Part shown: positions 44,736 through 52,346 of the stretch, piece after piece
Numbering within the stretch: position 1 is the first letter of the stretch
Layout of the letters: every line of letters begins with the position of its first letter
Source of the DNA: Parapedobacter tibetensis
GTDB taxonomy: Bacteria > Bacteroidota > Bacteroidia > Sphingobacteriales > Sphingobacteriaceae
Direction: 5' to 3'
Assembly (NCBI RefSeq): GCF_024704835.1
Contig: NZ_JAMXBE010000001.1
Span: 186,001-250,000, forward strand
Length of the DNA stretch: 64,000 bases
Notes under the pieces: generated by a model
Database searches by the model: none
What the model was told of the DNA's origin: nothing
What the model saw: the letters and a program-made list of their open reading frames with translations, nothing else
Program-made: the position numbers and the translations under genes

Positions 44736-46994
44736 TTACGCGGTTTCCGATAATGATGACGGCTTTCCTCCCTGCATTTTCCCCATTGAAACCTGCGCTA
44801 CACGAATCTCATGGTAATCTACCTCGTTTCCCAACATGGCTTTTATTTCGGAGGATGATTTACCTGGATATTTCCGCAACATGGCTAGGATAGCTTCCAA
44901 TTTTGGTGCATCTACCAATTGGCTGGCATCCACCCCTTTGCCGATGAAATCAATCAAGTGGCCAATGATGGTGCCTTTGGTTAAGCTGCGCTCCTTGGAA
45001 ATTCCACCCACTGACTTGCCGGATTTGAATAATTCAAAACTGATCCGCTTCGTTTCGCCTTTTACAGTTTTCCGCTTTGCGGAACTATCGGGCAGTTCAT
45101 CTGGGCTTATGACTATGGTAGTGAACTGCTCAGCTTTTGCCATGACGTTTTGTAAGGAGTCGCCTTTCGCTAGCGCCTCGGAAATGGTAGCACACTGCCG
45201 TAATTGCTCCCTTTTGCGCTTAATATCTACCAACAAATCCTTTAATTCCTCTACATATCGTTTTGTCCGCTTCTTAATGGCCCAGGCCTTGATGTGTGTT
45301 TCAAGGGTAGCTATCAATTGGGTATCTATCTTGGGTAGAAACCATTCCACTGCCTTGGTTGTACGCTCATGTATTTGGGGGTAATCTGCACTTGCAGACT
45401 TATTGAGTAAACGATCTAACTGGTTCCTGAATTTATTGGCCACATCCTGCAACATTCCACCAGCTTGGTATAGCGTTTGGGCAACAAGAAACGCCTCCTC
45501 CTGGTCGGCTATGTTTCGTGCTGGCAAGTCGGTCTTCAGCGCCGTCAGCGCTACCATCAAGCGATCCCAATTAAATGCGTTCAATAGGATATGTCCGATG
45601 TAATTGCGCTGTGAGGCCGCCAATAGTATAGCGGCCTCTTCTTCTGGCACCGTATTACTAGAAAAGTGTGCTACTTGGTGATCTGTGCGGATGCTATGCG
45701 ATGGGATCCGCGAATGTAACACCAATCCCTCCAATGTACGCAAGCGGCTCAACGCCACATACACCTGTCCGGCAGCAAAGGAAGCGCCCGCATCGATGAT
45801 GGCCCTGTCAAACGTGAGCCCTTGGCTCTTGTGGATGGTAATCGCCCAGGCCAACCGAAGGGGAAACTGTGCAAACGTGCCCAGCACTTCTTCGTTTATC
45901 TTGTCTTCGGCCTTATCATAGTTGTACTTGATGTTTTCCCACACCTCACGTTTTACCCGTACATCCTCCTCACCATTTTGAAATCCCACGGTCACCACGG
46001 CATCATCTACATCGATGTGCTTTACAAAGCCAATTTTCCCATTGTAATACCTCCGGTCATCACCGCTGTCATTACGCATGAACATCACCTGCGCCCCCAC
46101 CTTCAGTTCCATTACTTCATCTACTGGAAAAGAACCTTCCGTAAAATCATCCTTCACGATAGCTTTTAACCATATAGCTTTATCAGGGAGCATTTCCAGC
46201 TCCCTTTTGTTGATCGTATCGGCACGGTGGTTGTGGGTGGTGAGGGTAATATAGGGTTCTTCCTTGGTGGGCACGAAATCAGATTTGTGATAACCGTTGA
46301 GCACCTCCAACTGCTGGGGTGAGCAACAATTGTTGCGAATATCGTTGAGGATATCGATAAATACTTGCTCACTTTGCCGGTATATTTTCTTGAGCTCCAA
46401 TAATACTGGTGGATGTTCACGCAACACCTTGGCATCAAAGAAAAAGGGGCTGGGATAATATTTGCCCATGATTTCCCGTTCCCTATCCTTCACCACAGGA
46501 GGCAATTGGTACATATCGCCGATAAACAACACTTGTAGCCCTCCAAAGGGTCGAGCATCACGCCTTACTGATTTCAGGATAGTGTCTATGGCATCCAGCA
46601 AATCAGCACGGACCATGGACACCTCGTCAATAACCAATAGGTCGATCTCTTGTAGCAATGCACGCCGCTGCTTGGTCAGCTTCACTTTACCAAACAAACG
46701 GCGTCGATTGTAGATGTGGCTATCGTCATCGTTCCATGCCAGCTCATAATCCTCAATATACATCCCAAAAGGTAGCCAAAACAAGGAATGCAAGGTGGTA
46801 CCACCCGCATTTATGGCTGCCACACCTGTAGGGGCCGCTACAGCCATCTTCTTATAGCTTTGCTTCTGGATGTATCTCAGGAAAGTGGTCTTGCCTGTAC
46901 CAGCCTTACCGGTGAGAAAAATATTGCGGTTAGTGTGATTTACAAAAGATACCGCTTGCATGAAAGCCGTGTTTTGCACGTCCAGTTCGGCCAT
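44736..46994 (-). CDS. PIF1-like helicase with C-terminal helix-turn-helix region
   Basis: A 752-residue superfamily 1 DNA helicase from the ATG at 46994 (MAELDVQNTAFMQAV). The in-frame ATG at 47114 would add 40 hydrophobic residues from the feoA promoter region and is rejected. Motif I is FLTGKAGTGKTTFLR, motif II LLVIDEVSMVRADLLD, motif III QVLFIGDMYQLPPV, and the UvrD_C_2 motif AWAITIHKSQGLTFD. Residues about 640-690 form a regulatory HTH_40-like segment (SFELFKSGKSVGGISKERSL). The family unwinds DNA at forks, gaps or G-quadruplexes. The gene is divergent from feoA. Confidence 0.92.
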   Translation of the reverse strand: MAELDVQNTAFMQAVSFVNHTNRNIFLTGKAGTGKTTFLRYIQKQSYKKMAVAAPTGVAAINAGGTTLHSLFWLPFGMYIEDYELAWNDDDSHIYNRRRLFGKVKLTKQRRALLQEIDLLVIDEVSMVRADLLDAIDTILKSVRRDARPFGGLQVLFIGDMYQLPPVVKDREREIMGKYYPSPFFFDAKVLREHPPVLLELKKIYRQSEQVFIDILNDIRNNCCSPQQLEVLNGYHKSDFVPTKEEPYITLTTHNHRADTINKRELEMLPDKAIWLKAIVKDDFTEGSFPVDEVMELKVGAQVMFMRNDSGDDRRYYNGKIGFVKHIDVDDAVVTVGFQNGEEDVRVKREVWENIKYNYDKAEDKINEEVLGTFAQFPLRLAWAITIHKSQGLTFDRAIIDAGASFAAGQVYVALSRLRTLEGLVLHSRIPSHSIRTDHQVAHFSSNTVPEEEAAILLAASQRNYIGHILLNAFNWDRLMVALTALKTDLPARNIADQEEAFLVAQTLYQAGGMLQDVANKFRNQLDRLLNKSASADYPQIHERTTKAVEWFLPKIDTQLIATLETHIKAWAIKKRTKRYVEELKDLLVDIKRKREQLRQCATISEALAKGDSLQNVMAKAEQFTTIVISPDELPDSSAKRKTVKGETKRISFELFKSGKSVGGISKERSLTKGTIIGHLIDFIGKGVDASQLVDAPKLEAILAMLRKYPGKSSSEIKAMLGNEVDYHEIRVAQVSMGKMQGGKPSSLSETA

Positions 46995-47112
46995 AATGCT
47001 GATAGGGATTAAAAGGTAAATAACAAACTTAGCTAATTTGCTATTATATGCAAAAAAAACAGGATATAAAAGCAAACTATTCGCTAGGAATCCAAAATAT
47101 TTATAGACCTCC

Positions 47113-47143
47113 ATTTAGATTTATTCTAAATTTGATACCTTTG
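47113..47143 (+). promoter_or_regulatory. feoA promoter with overlapping metalloregulator-like operator
   Basis: ATTTAGA (47113-47119), five bases, and TCTAAAT (47125-47131) form a perfect inverted repeat resembling DtxR/MntR-type sites. Two exact TAnnTTTG boxes follow: TAAATTTG (47127-47134) and TACCTTTG (47136-47143). The operator covers the -33 to -7 interval of the second, the position expected for a repressor. The feoA ATG is at 47170. Iron-dependent repression is the inference. Confidence 0.5.
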
Positions 47144-47169
47144 AGGATTGTTTTCTTTTATAGCATACC

Positions 47170-47415
47170 ATGGTTCAGCATAAATCAATCACCTCACTAA
47201 AACAGGGGGAAACAGGCACAATCATTGGGTACGGTTCAGACAGTATTCCCATCAAGGTCTATGAAATGGGGCTTTTGCCTGGGGTAGTTCTCACCATGAA
47301 ACGGCTGCTGCCATTCAATGGACCAGTCTGTGTTCGTATCAAAGATAATCCAAATGCCATCGCCTTACGCAGATCCGAAGCCGACCTCATTTTAATAGAA
47401 TCCTTATCAATATGA
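47170..47415 (+). CDS. feoA: FeoA ferrous iron transport accessory protein
   Basis: An 81-residue SH3-fold protein with the FeoA pattern: SLKQGETGTIIGYGSD, then YEMGLLPGVVLTMKRLLPFNGPVCV and ALRRSEADLI near the end. It supports FeoB-mediated Fe(II) uptake at the inner membrane. It overlaps feoB by 4 bp (ATGA), so the two are translationally coupled, and an iron-regulator-like operator precedes it. Confidence 0.95.
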   Translation: MVQHKSITSLKQGETGTIIGYGSDSIPIKVYEMGLLPGVVLTMKRLLPFNGPVCVRIKDNPNAIALRRSEADLILIESLSI

Positions 47416-49496
47416 CGGAAATGAAAATTGCCTTGGTTGGAAATCCTAACGTGGGAAAATCCACGTTGTTCAATAGATTAACCGGATTAAGGCAAAAAGC
47501 GGGAAATTATCCAGGAGTGACCGTAGAAAAGAAGACGGGGAGCTTTACCTTTAAGCATACGAAATACCAACTTACCGATTTGCCCGGCGCATATGGCATC
47601 CATCCCTCTTCGTTGGATGAAGAGGCGGTTTATGCTGTACTTATCGATGAGACTCACCCCAACCATCCGGAAATGGTTGTTGTCATTGGCGACCCGTTCA
47701 ACCTGAAACGGTCTGTTTTGTTTTATCAGCAAATCCGTGAAATGGGATTGCCGGCGATTTTCGTAGTGAACATGATCGATGAAGCTGAACGAGCCGGCCT
47801 CGTCATCGATACTGACAAACTTGAAAAGCTTTTATCCACCAAGGTTGTTTTGACTGACGCTCGATCCGGAAAAGGTATCGAAGAGCTCAAAGTAGCATTG
47901 GCAGCAAAGCACATGCATTACGAGCCAATTTTCCAGGTACCCGAGGAGTATGGTGAAGCTGTGGCTGAAGCCAAAACACTTTTGGAGATGGACAACAATT
48001 ACAGAGCTTGGTTATATCTTTCGCAGAAGCATAGCAATCACCTTAGCGCTGTATACTCAAATGGCATCGAAGAGATAAAAAACACGCACCAAATCAATCG
48101 TCATAGCCTGCAAATCCGTGAAACGATGGATCGGTATGCGGCGATTGACATGGCCTTTAACGGTTTGATGAAGGATTCTTCAAAGGAGCAAGCCAGTTTT
48201 ACAGACAAGTTAGATCGGTTTTTGACGCATCCTTTTTGGGGGTATGTGACTTTCTTCACCTTACTATTGTTGATTTTCCAAGCAATCTACACCTGGTCTG
48301 GCCCCTTCATGGATGGCATTGAGAACGGCTTTGCATGGCTAGCTACTAGTGCGGGCGAATTATTGCCCGACGGGCCAATTAACGGACTCATTACCGATGG
48401 CATCATTACTGGTATCGGCGGAATCGTTATTTTCATCCCTCAGATTGCTATTCTCTTTATTTTCATCTCACTGATGGAAGAATCGGGGTATATGAGCCGG
48501 GTGGTATATTTAATGGATAGGTGGCTCCGCCCCTTTGGCCTCAGTGGCAAAAGTGCCGTACCGTTGATGTCTGGCGCGGCTTGTGCCATCCCTGCGGTCA
48601 TGTCAGCCCGAACCATTGAAAATGACAAGGAACGGTTGATTACCATCTTGGTTACCCCTTTTATGACTTGCTCGGCCCGGCTTCCGATTTACATCATTAT
48701 CATTGGGCTCATCATACCTGAATCTCAATTTTTGGGATTCGAATTACAGGGTTGGGTTTTGTTTGGCATGTACGTTTTAGGCTTATTGGCCGCATTGGGG
48801 AGCGCTTGGCTATTGAAGCTGTTGATGAAAACCAACTACAAAAGCTTCCTCATCATGGAGATGCCTACCTATAAATACCCCGTGGTACGGAATGTATTGT
48901 TGAACGTTTGGGACAAGACCATGGGATTTGTGCTGGGAGCCGGTAAAATCATTCTGGCCATTAGCATCATCTTATGGGTATTGGGATCATTCGGCATTGG
49001 TGAGCGGTTTACCAATGCTGAGGAAATTGTACGGATGGAAAATCCAGCGCTACATGGTAAAGATTTCGAAAACGAGGTACAATCGCAACGATTGGAATAT
49101 TCCTTCCTCGGGGTAATGGGCCGGTCGATAGAACCCCTTATTGAACCGCTGGGTTATGATTGGAAAATGGGAATCGGGCTGATTGCCTCATTTGCTGCCA
49201 GGGAAGTGTTCGTTAGCACCATGGCTATTGTATATAGCTTGGGGGACTCGGATGATGAGCTAACCATCCGCTCGCGGATGGCCGGTGAAATCAACCAAAA
49301 TATCGGCCGTCCGGCCTACAACTTTGCTTCAGGCATATCATTGCTATTGTTTTATGCATTCGCCATGCAGTGTATGAGTACCATTGCTATTGTCAGAAAA
49401 GAAACAAATTCTTGGAAATGGACGTTTATACAGTTGGCATTTATGACCGGATTTGCGTATTTTGCAGCTTTACTGGCATACCAGTTGTTAAAATAA
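47412..49496 (+). CDS. feoB: FeoB ferrous iron transporter
   Basis: A 694-residue inner-membrane Fe(II) permease. The N-terminal GTPase domain has G1 (GNPNVGKSTLFNRL), the G2/switch segment NYPGVTVEKKTG, G3 (DLPGAYGI) and G4 (NMID), followed by a helical domain to about 260. The membrane core carries two gate blocks with conserved cysteines: LMSGAACAIPAVMSART with TPFMTCSARLPIY, and later SFAAREVFVSTMA. Length is typical for Bacteroidota FeoB. A small cysteine-rich membrane protein follows 6 bp later. Confidence 0.97.
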   Translation: MTEMKIALVGNPNVGKSTLFNRLTGLRQKAGNYPGVTVEKKTGSFTFKHTKYQLTDLPGAYGIHPSSLDEEAVYAVLIDETHPNHPEMVVVIGDPFNLKRSVLFYQQIREMGLPAIFVVNMIDEAERAGLVIDTDKLEKLLSTKVVLTDARSGKGIEELKVALAAKHMHYEPIFQVPEEYGEAVAEAKTLLEMDNNYRAWLYLSQKHSNHLSAVYSNGIEEIKNTHQINRHSLQIRETMDRYAAIDMAFNGLMKDSSKEQASFTDKLDRFLTHPFWGYVTFFTLLLLIFQAIYTWSGPFMDGIENGFAWLATSAGELLPDGPINGLITDGIITGIGGIVIFIPQIAILFIFISLMEESGYMSRVVYLMDRWLRPFGLSGKSAVPLMSGAACAIPAVMSARTIENDKERLITILVTPFMTCSARLPIYIIIIGLIIPESQFLGFELQGWVLFGMYVLGLLAALGSAWLLKLLMKTNYKSFLIMEMPTYKYPVVRNVLLNVWDKTMGFVLGAGKIILAISIILWVLGSFGIGERFTNAEEIVRMENPALHGKDFENEVQSQRLEYSFLGVMGRSIEPLIEPLGYDWKMGIGLIASFAAREVFVSTMAIVYSLGDSDDELTIRSRMAGEINQNIGRPAYNFASGISLLLFYAFAMQCMSTIAIVRKETNSWKWTFIQLAFMTGFAYFAALLAYQLLK

Positions 49497-49502
49497 CGTA
49501 TT

Positions 49503-49688
49503 ATGGACGCTACGATTATTCAATATATCGGCATCGCTGTACTATTCTGTGTGGCCTTGGTGTATGTTTACCGAAGGACAAAGCAGTCTTTAAAAGGAGA
49601 GAAAACATGCTCAAAAGGGTGCGACTGCCCTGCCAACGAAAAAAATAATGCGTTCCTTAAAGCGAACACATCTCCAAACAAAACCTGA
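49503..49688 (+). CDS. Small FeoB-associated Cys-rich membrane protein
   Basis: A 61-residue protein with one transmembrane helix (about residues 8-25), a basic YRRTKQSLKG stretch, then a CSKGCDCPA cysteine cluster facing the cytoplasm by the positive-inside rule. It starts 6 bp after feoB, and short proteins of this layout commonly follow feoB in Bacteroidota and other phyla. It may help iron handover or insertion, as proposed for FeoC-like partners; the function is unproven. Its stop codon lies within the AAACCT-type terminator. Confidence 0.85.
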   Translation: MDATIIQYIGIAVLFCVALVYVYRRTKQSLKGEKTCSKGCDCPANEKNNAFLKANTSPNKT

Positions 49689-49715
49689 CAGGTTTTTTTG
49701 AAACCTATCAGGTTT
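49681..49715. terminator. Terminator of the feo operon, AAACCT-type inverted repeat
   Basis: AAACCTGACAGGTTT (49681-49695) and AAACCTATCAGGTTT (49701-49715) pair with one mismatch around a 5-base loop. The second arm is followed by TATTTTAT. The first arm overlaps the last codons and stop of the small feo protein. Confidence 0.75.
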
Positions 49716-49746
49716 ATTTTATATTAGCCGTTTCAAAGTATAAACC

Positions 49747-50247
49747 ATGAATTACCAAGCAAAGACATCGCTTTTCAACGAAATGGAAGGAGTCCTTATC
49801 GCACAAGGGTTCCAAATTGTGCAGCAAGATCAAACCCGCCCATGGGGTGGGTTTTTCGTGATTGACGAATCACAGGCCCAACAATTCGCCAATACCTATT
49901 TCAACGGACTCGATGTCCAAGAACTTAAGATATCGGGCAAACTCAGCCCTAAAATCCTTATCGTCGCCCCAGGCAAGCGTCTTTCCTGGCAATACCACCA
50001 TCGCCGTGCAGAAATTTGGCAGGTGGTACGCGGCATTGTTGGTGTGGTCACTAGTGATACGGATGAGGAACATGAATTGCAAATTCTTAATCCCGGCGAT
50101 ATTATCCGGTTAAATCAAGGGGAGCGACATCGTCTTGTTGGTTTGGACGAGTGGGGTATACTGGCCGAAATTTGGCAACATACGAATACCGAAAATCCTT
50201 CCGACGAAGATGACATCGTAAGGGTACAGGATGATTTTGGGAGGTAG
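49747..50247 (+). CDS. Cupin-domain phosphoheptose/mannose-6-phosphate isomerase-like protein
   Basis: A 166-residue protein with the type II phosphomannose isomerase/guanylyltransferase cupin signature. It shows TRPWGGFFVIDE, then APGKRLSWQYHHRRAEIWQVVRG with the metal-binding histidines and glutamate, and NPGDIIRLNQGERHRL with the second set. The guanylyltransferase half is absent, so it would be a stand-alone isomerase or a sugar-phosphate binding cupin acting in the cytoplasm. It follows the feo terminator and converges on the lactate permease. Confidence 0.85.
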   Translation: MNYQAKTSLFNEMEGVLIAQGFQIVQQDQTRPWGGFFVIDESQAQQFANTYFNGLDVQELKISGKLSPKILIVAPGKRLSWQYHHRRAEIWQVVRGIVGVVTSDTDEEHELQILNPGDIIRLNQGERHRLVGLDEWGILAEIWQHTNTENPSDEDDIVRVQDDFGR

Positions 50248-50295
50248 GCTTAAGGCTATGTTAGTGGTTAATTGGTTTATAAGTTACGGGATCTT

Positions 50296-51945
50296 TTAAC
50301 CTGAGGAGATTAACACCATCCCCAAGATTCCGGCTGCTAAAACATAATAGATAGTAGGAATAATGGTTTTCCCTAAAATGTAGCCCTCTTTGCCCATCAG
50401 CCCCACCACCGCTGAAGCAGCTACCACGTTATGTATCGCAACCATGTTTCCCGCTGCCGCCCCTACCGCTTGTAGTGATACGATAATGACATTTGATATG
50501 TCAAGTTTTGTTGCAATGCTATTCTGAAATTCAGCAAACATTAAATTACTGACGGTATTGCTGCCCGCAATAAAGGCGCCCAAAGCTCCTACCGATGGTG
50601 CCACTAGGGGCCATAGCGCACCGACTTTGGCGGCAGTCCAATCAGCTAGTGCCACTGGCATGCTATCTATTCCTTGTGGGTTTATTCCTGAGTTGATGTA
50701 AATCCTTACCATGGGAATGGTAAATACCAATACGAATGCAGCCATCATCGCCATTGAAGTTGACTCGTTAAATGCTTTCCGAAAATTGGTGACAGGCATT
50801 TTGTGGATTAACATGGCAGCAATTGCTGCTAATATGAGCATCGTTCCTGGTAAATACAAAGGAGAAGAAGAAGCGGATATGGAAGTTCCGAAAATTACTG
50901 GCCAGGATACATTCAAGTTGTTAAGAAAATCTCCTATCCCTAGATTTTGCTTCCTTGTGATGATCAATAATATCGAAACAAGCACATAGGGCATCCATGC
51001 TTTATAAATAGTTACCGATGGCGTAATTAACCCTTTTTCTTCCACTTGCACCTTGCCAGACCATGTTTTCGGCCAGTTTTTCTTCTCAGGAAAATCCCAG
51101 TTGTCCGCTGGAATCAAGAATTTATATTTCACCGCGATAACGACAAGGACAAGCCCAATCATGGCCCCCAAAAGCGATGGAAATTCAGGGCCAAGGAAAA
51201 TAGCGGTACAAGCATAGGGTATGGTAAATGCCAATCCTGAAAAAATGGCAAAGGGGGCAATCGTTATTATTTTTTTCCAATCACTTTTTCGGCCGAATAT
51301 GAATATGGTCGTCGCAATCATTAGCCATGGCATAAATGTTCCAATAATGGCGTGTATCATGCCTATTTGTGCGGTAGCAGCTTGTAAAAACGCAATCTTT
51401 TCATCTGGATTGGCAAAACCAGTTGTCAGTCCGTTGTTCAACCCGATCAATACAGGTGTTCCTATCGCACCAAATGTCACGGCTGTGCTTTGAACCATTA
51501 ACCCGATGACAACGGCTGACAACGCCGGAAAGCCTAAAGCAACCAACAATGGGGCCACGATGGCGGCGGGTGTACCGAAGCCAGATGCCCCTTCTATAAA
51601 CGATCCAAAAAGCCAAGCAATAACAATGATCTGTACCCGCCTATCCGGACTAATCTGTGTGAAATTATAACGGATACTGGCAAGACCCCCAGAATATTTC
51701 AATACAGAAAGTAGCAATAAGGCCCCAAATATGATATACAGCACATCGAAGGTGATGAACAGCCCTTGAATTGTTGACGCAGCAATATGTGCTACCCCCA
51801 TATCCCAGTATTGAAAGGCGATCCAAGCCGTCACAAATAAGACCAGAGGCATAGTGTATTTTGCTGGCAGCCTACATCCTACCAACAAGACCATCGCTAG
51901 TAAAATCGGAATAAAGGCTAACGCCGCTTGTAATGCCAAACTCAT
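50296..51945 (-). CDS. L-lactate permease (LctP family)
   Basis: A 549-residue inner-membrane carrier with about 13-14 helices. Family motifs include [23 protein letters not shown] near residue 125 (seen as [14 protein letters not shown]), [13 protein letters not shown], and [20 protein letters not shown] near the C-terminus. It imports L-lactate or glycolate with protons. No lactate utilisation genes are adjacent. Immediately upstream lies the decayed end of a glycoside hydrolase gene, so the present promoter must lie within or beyond that remnant. Confidence 0.93.
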   Translation of the reverse strand: MSLALQAALAFIPILLAMVLLVGCRLPAKYTMPLVLFVTAWIAFQYWDMGVAHIAASTIQGLFITFDVLYIIFGALLLLSVLKYSGGLASIRYNFTQISPDRRVQIIVIAWLFGSFIEGASGFGTPAAIVAPLLVALGFPALSAVVIGLMVQSTAVTFGAIGTPVLIGLNNGLTTGFANPDEKIAFLQAATAQIGMIHAIIGTFMPWLMIATTIFIFGRKSDWKKIITIAPFAIFSGLAFTIPYACTAIFLGPEFPSLLGAMIGLVLVVIAVKYKFLIPADNWDFPEKKNWPKTWSGKVQVEEKGLITPSVTIYKAWMPYVLVSILLIITRKQNLGIGDFLNNLNVSWPVIFGTSISASSSPLYLPGTMLILAAIAAMLIHKMPVTNFRKAFNESTSMAMMAAFVLVFTIPMVRIYINSGINPQGIDSMPVALADWTAAKVGALWPLVAPSVGALGAFIAGSNTVSNLMFAEFQNSIATKLDISNVIIVSLQAVGAAAGNMVAIHNVVAASAVVGLMGKEGYILGKTIIPTIYYVLAAGILGMVLISSG

Positions 51946-51948
51946 ATG

Positions 51949-52112
51949 CTATCTCGATACTTTATATGGCTTTTTAGCCATTTTGACAACCTCACCACCG
52001 GCCAATAAAAACGACCCAACAGCGTAGACTTCGGAATCATCATAACTTACCTGACCAAGAACGGCACCAATACGCTGTGACGGCCCAACACATCCCAGTT
52101 TTCGATAGTCTC
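51949..52112 (-). pseudogene. C-terminal remnant of a GH88/GH105-like hydrolase
   Basis: The minus-strand frame ending at the stop 51949-51951 reads KLGCVGPSQRIGAV, then VSYDDSEVYAVGSFLLAGGE and a basic tail. This closely resembles the end of GH88/GH105 unsaturated glucuronyl or rhamnogalacturonyl hydrolases (pattern KLGWVQPVG...YGVGAFLLAGSE). No start codon or N-terminal barrel precedes it. Fragments in the other two minus frames upstream (a 71-codon ORF at 52255-52040) do not restore a gene. It looks like a degraded gene, possibly lost from pectin-type glycan use. The match is from memory of family motifs. Confidence 0.45.
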
Positions 52113-52284
52113 AAGGCGAATATACCGAAGGGCGGGGTGTTTTCAAAATTTATTTCTTCCCCTGCCAAAGCACAAATCTTGACATAAGTGTCGGAATCTG
52201 CATTTTCCAATATCCATACGAGGTATTTTTTATGGAATTTTATTCCTTGTAGCATCCGTGTACCACTTAGCGTTATGATAACAG

Positions 52285-52312
52285 TTTATCAAGCATTTTT
52301 TAGTTAAGTTTG
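52285..52312 (+). promoter_or_regulatory. Candidate promoter of the alpha-2-macroglobulin gene
   Basis: TTTA (52285-52288), a 16-bp spacer and an exact TAAGTTTG (52305-52312) fit the Bacteroidota -33/-7 pattern. The start codon is at 52347, giving a leader of about 30 nt. The remaining 52113-52284 stretch holds only the degenerate frames upstream of the GH88/105 remnant. Confidence 0.45.
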
Positions 52313-52346
52313 TACAACAACATTGAGGGCCTTTAATAGACACACC

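Noticed and set aside
49370-49648. 92-codon plus-strand open frame overlapping the end of feoB
   Set aside because: Out of frame with feoB and with the small Cys-rich protein, both of which are better supported.
52040-52255. 71-codon minus-strand open frame taken as a small gene
   Set aside because: Its end overlaps, out of frame, the recognisable GH88/GH105 C-terminal remnant, and no family or conserved pattern was seen. It is more likely part of a decayed region.
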